Positions 7,326-15,000 are shown, numbered from the stretch's first letter. The stretch is 17,952 nt of DNA from Bacillota bacterium (GCA_023415815.1 JAEZJL010000064.1:1-17952), one strand, 5' to 3'. Made by a program: numbers and translations. Notes: generated by a model not told the origin, from the sequence alone.

Positions 7326-7339
7326 CTTACAATTGTAAG
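7326..7339. promoter_or_regulatory. BlaI operator 1 (proximal)
   Basis: CTTACAATTGTAAG is a perfect 14-bp palindrome with the TACA/TGTA core of BlaI/MecI operators. It lies between the promoter and the blaI start codon. Its centre is 26 bp from that of the second dyad. Confidence 0.7.
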
Positions 7340-7349
7340 CTACATTTTT

Positions 7350-7378
7350 ACCTTACAACAGTAAGGCAAAAATGTCAA
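7350..7378 (-). promoter_or_regulatory. Promoter of the blaI/M56-PBP operon
   Basis: On the minus strand TTGACA (7378-7373) is a perfect -35. The -10 at 7355-7350 reads TAAGGT (3 of 6), with a 17-nt spacer. The weak -10 lies within operator 2, as is usual for a tightly repressed promoter. Confidence 0.55.
7351..7366. promoter_or_regulatory. BlaI operator 2, overlapping the -10
   Basis: CCTTAC, a 4-nt spacer AACA, then GTAAGG form a 16-bp dyad. It overlaps the -10 region of the blaI promoter, so bound repressor would block RNA polymerase. Confidence 0.65.
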
Positions 7379-7486
7379 GACTGTTTTGGAAATTTTTTCA
7401 GCTTATTCATGCGGCTCTTCCGCCGCAATCCCTGTGTCAAAAGCTGTGGCTGCGGCATAGACTGTATTGCGGGGGGTGCAGCCTTT

Positions 7487-7636
7487 ATGACGAATCTTGA
7501 GAGGATCCAGAAGGCGATCGAATTGACAAATGAAGTTAAAGATACCTCCGGCGAAAACGGTATCATACAGATGTTCATAGAAAACAGCATCTCCTCCCTG
7601 AAGTGCCTGGAAAAATGGATAAATAACGAGGAGTAG
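7487..7636 (+). CDS. Small protein of unknown function (49 aa)
   Basis: I do not recognise this 49-residue protein. It begins MTNLERIQKAIELTNEVKD and ends EKWINNEE; it is acidic, probably helical, with one Cys and no membrane segment. ATG 7487 is chosen over the upstream in-frame ATG at 7409 because GGGGGGTG lies 8 nt before it, while 7409 has no ribosome site and would add a Cys-rich stretch of different composition. No promoter is evident. It stands between the divergent blaI promoter and the toxin-antitoxin pair and could belong to either or neither. It may not be a real gene. Confidence 0.45.
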   Translation: MTNLERIQKAIELTNEVKDTSGENGIIQMFIENSISSLKCLEKWINNEE

Positions 7637-7765
7637 CCGATTGCGTACGCACCCGGCTGCTATTGCCGTAAGTCCAGGGATTGACTGCGGACTGTCTTTT
7701 TATGCCTAAACAGATTCACATCAACACCGGCAAGTCGATAATCGCATTTGACCAGGAGCTCATTT

Positions 7766-7794
7766 TTGACTGCAACCAGTTTTTAGGTTATAAT
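7766..7794 (+). promoter_or_regulatory. Promoter of the mntA/hepT operon
   Basis: TTGACT (7766-7771, 5 of 6) and TATAAT (7789-7794, 6 of 6) are separated by exactly 17 nt. Transcription should start near 7801, leaving a leader of about 50 nt before mntA. Confidence 0.8.
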
Positions 7795-7815
7795 ATATTA
7801 AGGATTTGAATCATT

Positions 7816-7835
7816 GCCTTTACATTTGTTAAGGC
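7816..7835 (+). promoter_or_regulatory. Leader hairpin / dyad in the mntA 5' UTR
   Basis: GCCTT (7816-7820) pairs with AAGGC (7831-7835); after a T-T mismatch, AC/GT adds two more pairs around an ATTT loop. A TTTTAT stretch follows, so it could be a weak attenuator or a DNA dyad for autoregulation. It shares bases 7834-7835 with the next hairpin. Confidence 0.35.
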
Positions 7836-7853
7836 TTTTATAGGTGATAAAGC
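7834..7853 (+). promoter_or_regulatory. Hairpin presenting the mntA Shine-Dalgarno site
   Basis: The 5' arm (7834-7841) and 3' arm ATAAAGC (7847-7853) form seven pairs with one bulged T. The loop is AGGTG, the core of the Shine-Dalgarno site, and the 3' arm ends at the ATG. It cannot form fully together with the upstream hairpin. Confidence 0.4.
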
Positions 7854-8138
7854 ATGACAATTACAGATATTAAAAATGCAGTGCTGCAGGTTGCACCGTT
7901 ATATCCGGTGCTTAGCGTCGATCTTTTTGGCTCCTTTGCAAGCGGTGAAGACACAAAGGATTCAGACGTGGATTTGCTTGTATACTTTGATGAAAAGCTT
8001 GCAAGTTTATTTGATATGTCCGGCCTTAAGCTTGATATTCAAGATAAATTGAATACCCGTGTAGACGTGGTTGCAGGGCCCCTGAAGGAAAACAGCTTCT
8101 TGACGATTGATAAAACGGTGAGAATTTATGAAGCATAG
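7854..8138 (+). CDS. mntA: MntA-type nucleotidyltransferase antitoxin
   Basis: The 94-aa protein is a minimal nucleotidyltransferase with the exact GSX10DXD motif: Gly26-Ser27 and Asp38/Asp40 in LFGSFASGEDTKDSDVDLLV, plus a likely third acidic residue Asp71 (RVDVV). In characterised MntA/HepT systems MntA neutralises HepT by adding AMP to a Tyr next to the HEPN active site. All catalytic residues are present, so it should be active. ATG 7854 follows AGGTGA by 6 nt. The stop lies 11 nt inside the hepT gene, so the two are translationally coupled. A near-consensus promoter lies 60 nt upstream. Confidence 0.92.
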   Translation: MTITDIKNAVLQVAPLYPVLSVDLFGSFASGEDTKDSDVDLLVYFDEKLASLFDMSGLKLDIQDKLNTRVDVVAGPLKENSFLTIDKTVRIYEA

Positions 8139-8466
8139 GGATATTCAGTTACTGAAAAAGGTCATATCCGAATGTAAAGATATCATCAGATACGTTAATG
8201 AAATCGGCGAAAGCGGGTTTCTCAAAAATGATATTTACCAGAAGGCTACGGCAATGTCACTGCTTAACATAGGCGAACATGCCAACGCATTGTCAAGGGA
8301 GTTATGGACGGAGTACAGTAATATCCAGTGGCGAAAGATCGTTGACTTAAGAAATATAGTAGCGCACGGATATGGTGAATTAAAAATGGAACTTGTATGG
8401 AATTTATCTCAAAAAGAGGTTCCGGAGCTGATGAAACAGCTGGAAGACCTTTTGAGAAAAGCCTGA
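8128..8466 (+). CDS. hepT: HepT-type HEPN ribonuclease toxin
   Basis: The 112-aa all-helical protein belongs to the HepT (former DUF86) HEPN family. The RX4HXY active-site motif is complete: Arg75, His80 and Tyr82 in RNIVAHGY. HEPN toxins cut RNA; Tyr82 corresponds to the residue AMPylated by MntA in studied pairs. ATG 8128 overlaps the end of mntA, with GGTGAG 5-6 nt upstream. There is no sign of truncation, so the module looks functional. It converges on the double-VWA gene with 15 nt between the stops and no visible terminator. The partner relationship follows from gene order and family knowledge. Confidence 0.92.
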   Translation: MKHRDIQLLKKVISECKDIIRYVNEIGESGFLKNDIYQKATAMSLLNIGEHANALSRELWTEYSNIQWRKIVDLRNIVAHGYGELKMELVWNLSQKEVPELMKQLEDLLRKA

Positions 8467-8481
8467 ACATAAAGTTACATC

Positions 8482-11286
8482 CTATTTAGTCCAATTCTTT
8501 TTTCTTTCAAGCAGCTTTTCCACATGTGAACCCGAGGGACGGACGGCTTCCTTTGCGGAAGGGGCCTTGCCGGTTTCCGCCTTTGCTGCGGCTGCGGGTA
8601 CGGCCTGAGGCGGTGTGTCCTTTGTTTTTGGCGCGGGCCGGTCCTTACGCCCCGCGGTTTTTCGTCTTTCCTCCGCATAGCGTATGAGGCTGCCTGCGGC
8701 AGCTCTTCCGGGCTCCAGCACAGGCGCGAGCTTTTCTTTCAAGAGACCGGGGCGCAGGTTCAGGCGTCTGAGCGCCACATCTGCCAGGAACAGGACAAGG
8801 AGGGCGGTTAAAAGCCATAGCGCAGGGTCCTTTGTCCCCTCCACTGGAGGGAGCTTGCCGCCGAATACCTGCGCCGGACTTTCCAGCACCCGTCCCCCTC
8901 CTTCGTTTGCGATTTTCTGAAGAAGCGCGCTTCCGCCTGACGAGGAGAGCAGATCATATTCCGGCGAGTAGGGCACGACCGTGCCTGCGCTTATCCGTTC
9001 GCTTCCGCCGTCGCTGCCGGACAGCGTCAGGTCCGCGATGTACACGCCGCTTTCGCCTGCGGCAAAGGAGCCCCTGTACTCTCCCGGCGCTTCAGGGAAC
9101 AGTCGGATATCCTGTTCCGTGCCGTCAGGCCCGATGAGCTTTCCCGCAACTTCATCGGCAGTCATATAGGCGTCCTCCTCCGCTTTGACGGTGATAATGC
9201 CCTCCTGGCCCTCGATGCCGGATTCCACCGTATATCCCTTGCTCAGGTTCTGCTGTACAAGCCATGACACAATGTTTTTCCAGAATACGGCCGAGCCCTT
9301 CCAGCTCATCCAGTCCCCCGTCCAGATGCCCTGGGCGTCCGGCGTCCAGGCCACCGTCCTCCCAAGCCCGTACTGCCAGGAGGCCAAAACAGGGTCTCCC
9401 TCGTCGCTGGAGAATATGACATTTGCCGAGCCCTTCGCCGTGGTGGCGACATAGCCGTTAAGCTGCGGCACCGCGTCTATACCCTTGAGCAGTTCCGCAG
9501 AGCCTGTGAGCACAGGGCTGAAGGTCCGGTTATTCAGATATTTTTTCCCTGCGAGAAATACCTCCTTGGCAAAAATCTTGGGGATATCGGTGAACTCGTC
9601 GGTCTGGTAAAACCTCCCCCTGCCTCCGAGCGCCAGGGCCTTCATGAGCGGACTGTCCGCTTCCCTTCCCACCGCCACGGTGGATAATGTAATCCCCTTT
9701 TCGCGAAGTCCGTCGATCACGGGCTCGTAACCTTCCTTTTCCGCCTGGCCGTCGGTAAGCAGGATAATGTGCTTCAGCTTTGCATCCAGCTTCTGTATGG
9801 CATGAAAGGCCTCTTCGAGAGGCGGAAGTATCTGTGTGCCGCCGCCTGCCCGTATCGTACCTATCGCGTCCTGTATGGCCTTGAGATCGTCGGTTTTACG
9901 GGGCTCCACCACCCATTTGTAAGCGCCGTCGAAAGCAAGGACCCCGATCATGTCATCCTGCTTCAGCACCTCTGTCGACCGGATGGCGGCCTCCTTTGCC
10001 AGTTCTATTTTTTCTATGCCGTAATCTCCGCCGGTCATGCTCCCCGATTTGTCGATAACCAGCATAAGAGCCAGGTTCGGCTCCTCCTCTTTGGGCTTTA
10101 TGTCCATGTTGACCGGCAGTATCTTTTCAAGCGGAGTCTCATAATAGCCTCCGGGTCCGTAGCTGCTGTCGCCGCCGGTGACGAGCAGGCCTTTGCCCTG
10201 GTGGCTCACGGCCGTCTCCAGGTTGGCCAGGAAGGCGTCGCTCAGGCTGTCGGCCGGGACGTTGGCCAGAATGAAGGCATCGTATCCGAGCAGCTCCGAC
10301 AGCTCTGACGGAGCCTGCCCGGGGCTTCGGACAGTCACATGCACATCTCCCTTGAGTATTTCCTCGAGCTCACGGCCTGCGGCTTCATTCTCCCGTATTA
10401 TCAGTATGTCCGGGACGTCCGTGACATACGTGAAGCTGGAAAGACTGTTGTTCTGAGCGAGCGTGTCGGAGTCCGCAGCTATCTCCGCCCGGTAGGTCAC
10501 CGTGCCTCCGTTGACCGCCTTATCCGAAAATGCGAATAGATTGGTCCCCTTGTTCAGCAGGACTTCTTTTTGCGCCGTCAGCACGCGTCCGCTGTATAAG
10601 CGCAGGACGGCTTTAGTCCTGACATTGCTCTCAACCGTTACGGTAAGCTCCAATTGCTCGTTCAGATTGACCGAAGCGGGCGCCTTCAGCTGCTGGAGCT
10701 GTACTTCCTCCGTGACCGCCCCGGCTGTGGGATAAACGTCTACGACATAGCCCTTATCACGCATCTGCCTGACCTGCCGGAGAGCGTTGCCCGAATTCTC
10801 GCGCCCATCGCTCAGAAGTACGGCCCTTTTGTTGTGGTCCCACGGCATCAGGGACTGCGCCATGATGAATGCCTTCTCTATATTCGTAAACGACGGATTG
10901 ATCCGCGTCTGGATCTCGTCAAAGACAGGCTTACGCGCGGAAGGAAGCTCGACAAAAGCGCTTTCGCCGAAATTTATTATACCCGCCTCGTCATTCCTTC
11001 CCATGCCCTCGAGGGCATCACGGATAAAAGCCTCCGTCTTTTCCCTCCCGCCCACGCTGTCGGAGGAATCGACCAGGAACAGGGTCGTGGTCCGGTTGGA
11101 AATCTGCTTCAGCGTCATACCGGACAGCAGCAGGACAACGAGCAGGAGGACAAGGCCGCGCAGCAGGATAATGCCCGCGCGTCTCCGCTTTTCAAGCCGT
11201 TTCAGGCTTTTCGAGGTAAAATATATGAACGCTGCCGCCGGGATAAGTATAAGCAGCAGCCATGGGTTGTCAAACTGTATAGCCAT
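8482..11286 (-). CDS. Membrane-anchored double-VWA / GATase1-like protein
   Basis: The 934-aa protein has a BatA-like N-terminus with two membrane segments (about 8-23 and 38-57) joined by a very basic loop. A first VWA domain (67-190) has MIDAS residues DSSDS (73-77). A beta-sandwich region and a class I glutamine amidotransferase-like fold (about 290-395, LLVTGGDSSYGPGG) follow without a clear catalytic Cys. A second VWA (405-580) has DKSGS (412-416). A C-terminal membrane segment (822-837) leads to an Ala/Pro/Lys-rich tail (860-934). By the positive-inside rule the VWA domains are outside and the tail is cytoplasmic. VWA domains bind metal and protein ligands. It is the last gene of the MoxR operon and overlaps the BatA-like gene by 17 nt. 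The ribosome site (GGCGGG) is weak. Confidence 0.88.
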   Translation of the reverse strand: MAIQFDNPWLLLILIPAAAFIYFTSKSLKRLEKRRRAGIILLRGLVLLLVVLLLSGMTLKQISNRTTTLFLVDSSDSVGGREKTEAFIRDALEGMGRNDEAGIINFGESAFVELPSARKPVFDEIQTRINPSFTNIEKAFIMAQSLMPWDHNKRAVLLSDGRENSGNALRQVRQMRDKGYVVDVYPTAGAVTEEVQLQQLKAPASVNLNEQLELTVTVESNVRTKAVLRLYSGRVLTAQKEVLLNKGTNLFAFSDKAVNGGTVTYRAEIAADSDTLAQNNSLSSFTYVTDVPDILIIRENEAAGRELEEILKGDVHVTVRSPGQAPSELSELLGYDAFILANVPADSLSDAFLANLETAVSHQGKGLLVTGGDSSYGPGGYYETPLEKILPVNMDIKPKEEEPNLALMLVIDKSGSMTGGDYGIEKIELAKEAAIRSTEVLKQDDMIGVLAFDGAYKWVVEPRKTDDLKAIQDAIGTIRAGGGTQILPPLEEAFHAIQKLDAKLKHIILLTDGQAEKEGYEPVIDGLREKGITLSTVAVGREADSPLMKALALGGRGRFYQTDEFTDIPKIFAKEVFLAGKKYLNNRTFSPVLTGSAELLKGIDAVPQLNGYVATTAKGSANVIFSSDEGDPVLASWQYGLGRTVAWTPDAQGIWTGDWMSWKGSAVFWKNIVSWLVQQNLSKGYTVESGIEGQEGIITVKAEEDAYMTADEVAGKLIGPDGTEQDIRLFPEAPGEYRGSFAAGESGVYIADLTLSGSDGGSERISAGTVVPYSPEYDLLSSSGGSALLQKIANEGGGRVLESPAQVFGGKLPPVEGTKDPALWLLTALLVLFLADVALRRLNLRPGLLKEKLAPVLEPGRAAAGSLIRYAEERRKTAGRKDRPAPKTKDTPPQAVPAAAAKAETGKAPSAKEAVRPSGSHVEKLLERKKNWTK

Positions 11287-13093
11287 AAGTATATACCCGC
11301 CATTCTATAACCAGGATCGCCAGCAGCAGCCAAAGCAGCGGCATTTTCAAATCCAGTCCCTCAGCCGTCTCCCGGGTCCTGTCCGAAGCCGCAGTCTGAC
11401 GGGGAAGCTCCCCGGCAGGTCCCGCCGCCGTAAATTCTTTTTCCGAAGGCGCGTTCACAGAAAACCGGTACTGCTTCGTACCGCTGCCGGATTTCTGCTC
11501 CAGCGTGTAAATTCCTGCTTTGTTTGTCCTGTCGAAGGCCGGCGCCGGAAACGGCGGCGCGACCGGTATGCGGACGCCGTCGGGAGCTATCACCGATACC
11601 TCCCCGGCCTCCGGATCTATCGGAAGGCGCAGGGAGTCTCCGGCATAAACGGCCGCAAGCTCCTGCATGTTTTCCGGTATGAGCTCCTCTACGGCCCTTG
11701 CGACGAGCACCGGAAAGAACGTCTGTACCGGCAGGTTGGTTTCGTGCAGGTCAAAGCCGAAAACCACCGCCCTGCTTTTACCGATATAGCCTTCAAAGGC
11801 CGCTGTGCCCAGGTCGGTCTCCAGCAGCGGGTCTCCCCCCTCTGGCGTCAGATACAGGTCGGTCTTGACCGCGTCGAAGGACATTTCCCTGCCGAGACCG
11901 TCGAAAAGCTCATGCTTTGAGGACCTTATAGAAGGATACTCAGACTGGCTGGCAACTTGAAAATAGTTGTTTTCCGGAGGCGCAAACATCATCAGGTGGC
12001 CGTCCTCCGGCAGCTTCTCCGGCAGTGTCCCGTCGAATATGTACAGATCATAGCCCTTCAGCTCCCCGGCGTCCTCCGGCGAGGTTTTGTACACCTCAAG
12101 ACCGGGCAGCAGGGCGAGGGCCTTTTCCAGAAAAATATTCTTTTGGGTTACGAGCAGGACCTTCCGCGTCTGCCCGGAATACACCGCTTCACTGATGCTG
12201 TTGTCCTTTTCCAGCGCATCCCGGGTGTCGATCCTGCATTCCAGAAGCACCGCCGATTCCGGTATGCCGTCCCAATACACGCTCTTAGTTCCCTTTGCGC
12301 CTACTTTTACCCTGCGGGCGTCAAGCAGCTGTCCGTCCGCGTATAGACTGACGTCCAGCTCCGCTTCGGCGGCGGAGTAATTTGCAATGCGGCTCAAGGC
12401 GGTTATTCTCCGTCCTTCCTCAAGCGTGCGCCGGGTCAGGCCGACAACCGCGTAATTGGCCCCTCCCCGGTCGTACGAATAATATTTCAACCGCTCCTGC
12501 GGGAGCGGATTGCTCCCGTCGCCGAACCAGTATGCCTGCATGTCCGGCCCCTTCCTGAGAAGCGAGTAAGCCAGCTGTGCCGTCCCTTCGGCGTCATCCG
12601 CCGCATCCGTCGTCTGCAGGTTTTTTATTTCCCGTATCACCCTGTTTTTGTCTTCCGTGCCGTTCAGCAAAATATCGGTCGTCCCGCCCGAAGCAATGAC
12701 GGTAAATTTCGTGCCGGGACGGAAGGAAGCCGCGATTTCCGCCGCATCCCTCCTGGCAGCCTCAAACCGGCTTGGCTCGGCATCGGTGGCCTGCATGCTC
12801 AGGGAGCGGTCGATCACCAGCAGGACGCTGCCGCCCTTTGCGTTTGCCGCCGGCAGGAAAGGCTGCGCAAGTATCAGCGCCAGCAAGACGGCGACCGCTA
12901 TCTGCAAAAACATAAGAATGTTCTTCTTCAGCCTCTGCCAGGGCGCGCTTGCTTCCAGATCCCTCAGCGCATGGTTCCAGAGATACAGGCTGGAAATGAC
13001 GTGCTCCGTATGCTTTTGCTTGAGAAGATATAATACGATGATGGCCGGGACTGCCAGAAGCGCCAGCAGGCCCGGCGGCGAACCCAGTATCAA
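11270..13093 (-). CDS. BatA-like VWA membrane protein
   Basis: The 607-aa protein starts with the aerotolerance-regulator (BatA) N-terminal region: a membrane segment (7-24), a basic loop and a second segment (58-80). A VWA domain follows with MIDAS residues DRSLS (95-99). After a long beta-rich region a last membrane segment lies near 580-600. Topology by charge puts the VWA outside the cell. The start is TTG 13093, which overlaps the DUF58 stop (TTGA); purine-rich GGCGGGG and AAAGGAAG lie upstream. In MoxR operons such proteins are thought to be clients or scaffolds of the AAA+ ATPase in envelope functions; the exact role here is unknown. Confidence 0.87.
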   Translation of the reverse strand: MILGSPPGLLALLAVPAIIVLYLLKQKHTEHVISSLYLWNHALRDLEASAPWQRLKKNILMFLQIAVAVLLALILAQPFLPAANAKGGSVLLVIDRSLSMQATDAEPSRFEAARRDAAEIAASFRPGTKFTVIASGGTTDILLNGTEDKNRVIREIKNLQTTDAADDAEGTAQLAYSLLRKGPDMQAYWFGDGSNPLPQERLKYYSYDRGGANYAVVGLTRRTLEEGRRITALSRIANYSAAEAELDVSLYADGQLLDARRVKVGAKGTKSVYWDGIPESAVLLECRIDTRDALEKDNSISEAVYSGQTRKVLLVTQKNIFLEKALALLPGLEVYKTSPEDAGELKGYDLYIFDGTLPEKLPEDGHLMMFAPPENNYFQVASQSEYPSIRSSKHELFDGLGREMSFDAVKTDLYLTPEGGDPLLETDLGTAAFEGYIGKSRAVVFGFDLHETNLPVQTFFPVLVARAVEELIPENMQELAAVYAGDSLRLPIDPEAGEVSVIAPDGVRIPVAPPFPAPAFDRTNKAGIYTLEQKSGSGTKQYRFSVNAPSEKEFTAAGPAGELPRQTAASDRTRETAEGLDLKMPLLWLLLAILVIEWRVYTYGYTV

Positions 13094-13950
13094 CGCCCCG
13101 CCACTTCCTTTACCATCTCTTCAAGCTTCATCGCCGAAGAAAAGGGATAATAATGCGCACCGTACCTGAAGCAGGCCTGCTCGAGCCGTCCCCTGAACTG
13201 GTCCAGCGCCTTTCCATAGGCGTCCAGCAGCGCGGGGGTCACGGTTATGTCCAGCACCGCGTTGGTCTCGCAGTCCACAAGCCTTACGGCTTCGCCGATA
13301 TCAGGCCTGAGCTCCTGCGGGCTCAGCATGTGGCAGACATATACCTCCTGCTTCCTGAAGCTACAGTGTTTAAGGACCTCGTCAAAGCTTCCTCCCGAAA
13401 AGAAATCCGAAATCAGCACCGTTATACCCCTTCCGGTCTGAAGCCTGCAGCCGTCTATAGCCTGCTGGATATTGCTTTCGCCGGTATACCTCACATTTTC
13501 CAGCATATCCGTCAATCTGTAAAAAAAGTTTTTACCCCTTATATCCTTGCACATCTGCTGTACGCCGTCGTTTATGCAGACCACCGAGACCCTGTCAAAG
13601 CCTGAAAGGCCTATGTACCCAAGGGCGGCCGCAAGCCTGCGGGACGCCGTGCTCTTGTTCGGCTCTCCCCAGTCCATGGATTTGCTTACGTCGAGAAAAA
13701 CCGTAACAGGGGCCTCCCTTTCCTCCATGAACAGCTTTACGAACAGCTTTTCAAACCTTCCGTAAGCGTTCCAGTCAATCCTCCTGAAATCGTCCCCGGA
13801 AGCGTATTCCCTGTAATCGGAAAACTCCACCGAGCTTCCCTTGCTGCGCGATTTGCGGCTGCCCGCAGAGGCGCCGTCCGCAGCGAGCTGCGAGTGGAGC
13901 GTCAATTGTTGTATTTTTTGCAGAAATGCGCTGTCAAACAACTGGCTCAC
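13090..13950 (-). CDS. DUF58 (VWA-like) protein
   Basis: The 286-aa protein carries the DUF58 signature GSSVEFSDYREYASGDD followed by RRIDWNAY (38-63) and LFVKLFMEEREAPV (69-82). A VWA-like metal site DVSKS (87-91) follows. It has no membrane segment, so it is probably a cytosolic partner of the MoxR ATPase encoded 60 nt upstream. GTG 13950 is the upstream start, with GGGAAG 3 nt away; TTG at 13941 (before FDSAFL) is a possible alternative with a spacing of 12. It overlaps the next gene by 4 nt, consistent with coupled translation. Confidence 0.92.
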   Translation of the reverse strand: MSQLFDSAFLQKIQQLTLHSQLAADGASAGSRKSRSKGSSVEFSDYREYASGDDFRRIDWNAYGRFEKLFVKLFMEEREAPVTVFLDVSKSMDWGEPNKSTASRRLAAALGYIGLSGFDRVSVVCINDGVQQMCKDIRGKNFFYRLTDMLENVRYTGESNIQQAIDGCRLQTGRGITVLISDFFSGGSFDEVLKHCSFRKQEVYVCHMLSPQELRPDIGEAVRLVDCETNAVLDITVTPALLDAYGKALDQFRGRLEQACFRYGAHYYPFSSAMKLEEMVKEVAGR

Positions 13951-13963
13951 ATGCTTCCCATGT
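13949..13963 (-). promoter_or_regulatory. Hairpin presenting the DUF58 Shine-Dalgarno site
   Basis: On the minus strand ACATG, loop GGAAG, CATGT form a perfect 5-bp stem. The loop is the purine-rich ribosome site and the 3' arm runs into the GTG start codon. It lies in the 60-nt gap after the MoxR gene. Confidence 0.35.
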
Positions 13964-14010
13964 CCCCTGACCGAGAGCGGGACATTCCCTCCTTATCCGG
14001 CCGCCGTCCG

Positions 14011-15000
14011 TCAGCGGCTGTGTTCCATACCCTTGATGATCTCAGAAAGCAGGCTGTCTGCCGTCATGCCTTCGGACATACCCTCAAAGTTGATAAATAT
14101 TCTGTGTCTCAGGGCCGGGTACGCGACCTGCCGGATATCCTCAAAGGCCACATTGAACCGGCCTTCCAGCACGGCCCTTATCCTGGCCGTAGAGATGACG
14201 GCTTGGGCGCCTCGCGGACTGGAGCCGAAGCGGACATATTTTTTTGTTATGTCCGGCGCATCCGCATTCTCCGGGTGGGTGGCCAAAACCAGCTTCAGCG
14301 CATATTCAAGCACAGGACTGGCTATCGGTATCTCCCTTGCTATCCCTGCTATCCTGATCAGCTCCTCTCCGTCCGTCACCGCCTCCAGGGTCTCCTGCCT
14401 GTTTCCCGTCGTCATGGTGACGATCCCGGCAAGCTCCTCCATGGAGGGGAAGGGTACGTGCAGCTTGAACAAAAACCTGTCCAGCTGCGCTTCGGGGAGC
14501 GGATAAGTCCCTTCCATCTCTATGGGATTCTGCGTAGCTAGTACGAAAAAGGGCTGCGGCAGCTCGTAGGTCGTATTTGCCACGGTCACGGTCTTTTCCT
14601 GCATGGCCTGGAGCATGGCGCTCTGGGTCTTGGGCGTCGCCCGGTTTATCTCGTCCGCCAGTACGATATTGCTGAAGACCGGCCCCGGCTGGAACCTGAA
14701 CATACCGCCGTCCGCCTGCTCCCTGGCTATGATGTTCGTACCGACGACGTCGGCAGGCATCAGGTCCGGCGTGAACTGAATCCTTGAGAATTTCAAATCC
14801 ATCACCTGTCCCAGGGTATTGACGAGCCGGGTCTTGCCGAGGCCCGGCACCCCCTCGAGAAGCGCGTTTCCGCCTGCGAGGATGCACAGGATGAGCTGGC
14901 GTATGAGCTCCTTCTGCCCGATCATATGCTTTCCGATCTCAGTCTCGATTTTCTGTACCGTCTCCACAACCCGGCGCAGATCCTTTTCATTCACATCCAA
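14011..15000 (-). CDS. MoxR-family AAA+ ATPase
   Basis: From the chosen start this is a 329-aa AAA+ ATPase. Walker A is GVPGLGKT (50-57), Walker B is LADEINR (114-120) and sensor 1 is ATQN (155-158), followed by PIEMEGTYPLPEAQLDRF, which is typical of MoxR. These ATPases act as chaperones that remodel or load VWA proteins, and the DUF58 and VWA genes follow directly. TTG 15000 is preferred because GGGAGG lies 9 nt upstream. The longer reading from GTG 15021 adds seven residues but would put that GGGAGG inside the gene and has only a weak site before it. The upstream membrane gene ends 29 nt earlier. Confidence 0.94.
   Translation of the reverse strand: MDVNEKDLRRVVETVQKIETEIGKHMIGQKELIRQLILCILAGGNALLEGVPGLGKTRLVNTLGQVMDLKFSRIQFTPDLMPADVVGTNIIAREQADGGMFRFQPGPVFSNIVLADEINRATPKTQSAMLQAMQEKTVTVANTTYELPQPFFVLATQNPIEMEGTYPLPEAQLDRFLFKLHVPFPSMEELAGIVTMTTGNRQETLEAVTDGEELIRIAGIAREIPIASPVLEYALKLVLATHPENADAPDITKKYVRFGSSPRGAQAVISTARIRAVLEGRFNVAFEDIRQVAYPALRHRIFINFEGMSEGMTADSLLSEIIKGMEHSR

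Larger units (their letters stand above)
7637..7853 (+). promoter_or_regulatory. Intergenic region and leader before the MntA/HepT genes
   Basis: No convincing gene lies in these 217 bases. The first part holds a nested hairpin after the small-ORF stop (AGCCG 7635-7639 with CGGCT 7654-7658, enclosing the palindrome TGCGTACGCA at 7642-7651) with no T tract. TTGACTGC occurs at 7681-7688 and again at 7766-7773, where it forms the -35. The last 50 bases are the mntA leader with two overlapping hairpins. Confidence 0.5.

Noticed and set aside
7409..7486. Upstream in-frame extension of the 49-aa protein
   Set aside because: No ribosome site at 7409; the GGGGGGTG before 7487 decides the shorter start.
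7375..7590. Minus-strand 71-aa ORF opposite the small protein
   Set aside because: It overlaps the blaI promoter and the better-supported plus-strand ORF, with an unlikely Cys/Met/Lys-rich product.
7635..7658. Nested inverted repeat after the small ORF as an intrinsic terminator
   Set aside because: Short stems with mismatches and no T tract follow it.
7702..7809. A 35-codon plus-strand ORF beginning MPKQIHINTGKS
   Set aside because: No ribosome site before the ATG, it overlaps the mntA promoter, and I recognise no family; at most a remnant.
13841..14541. Two plus-strand ORFs of more than 200 codons
   Set aside because: They lie opposite the MoxR and DUF58 genes, whose motifs are certain; their products match nothing known to me.
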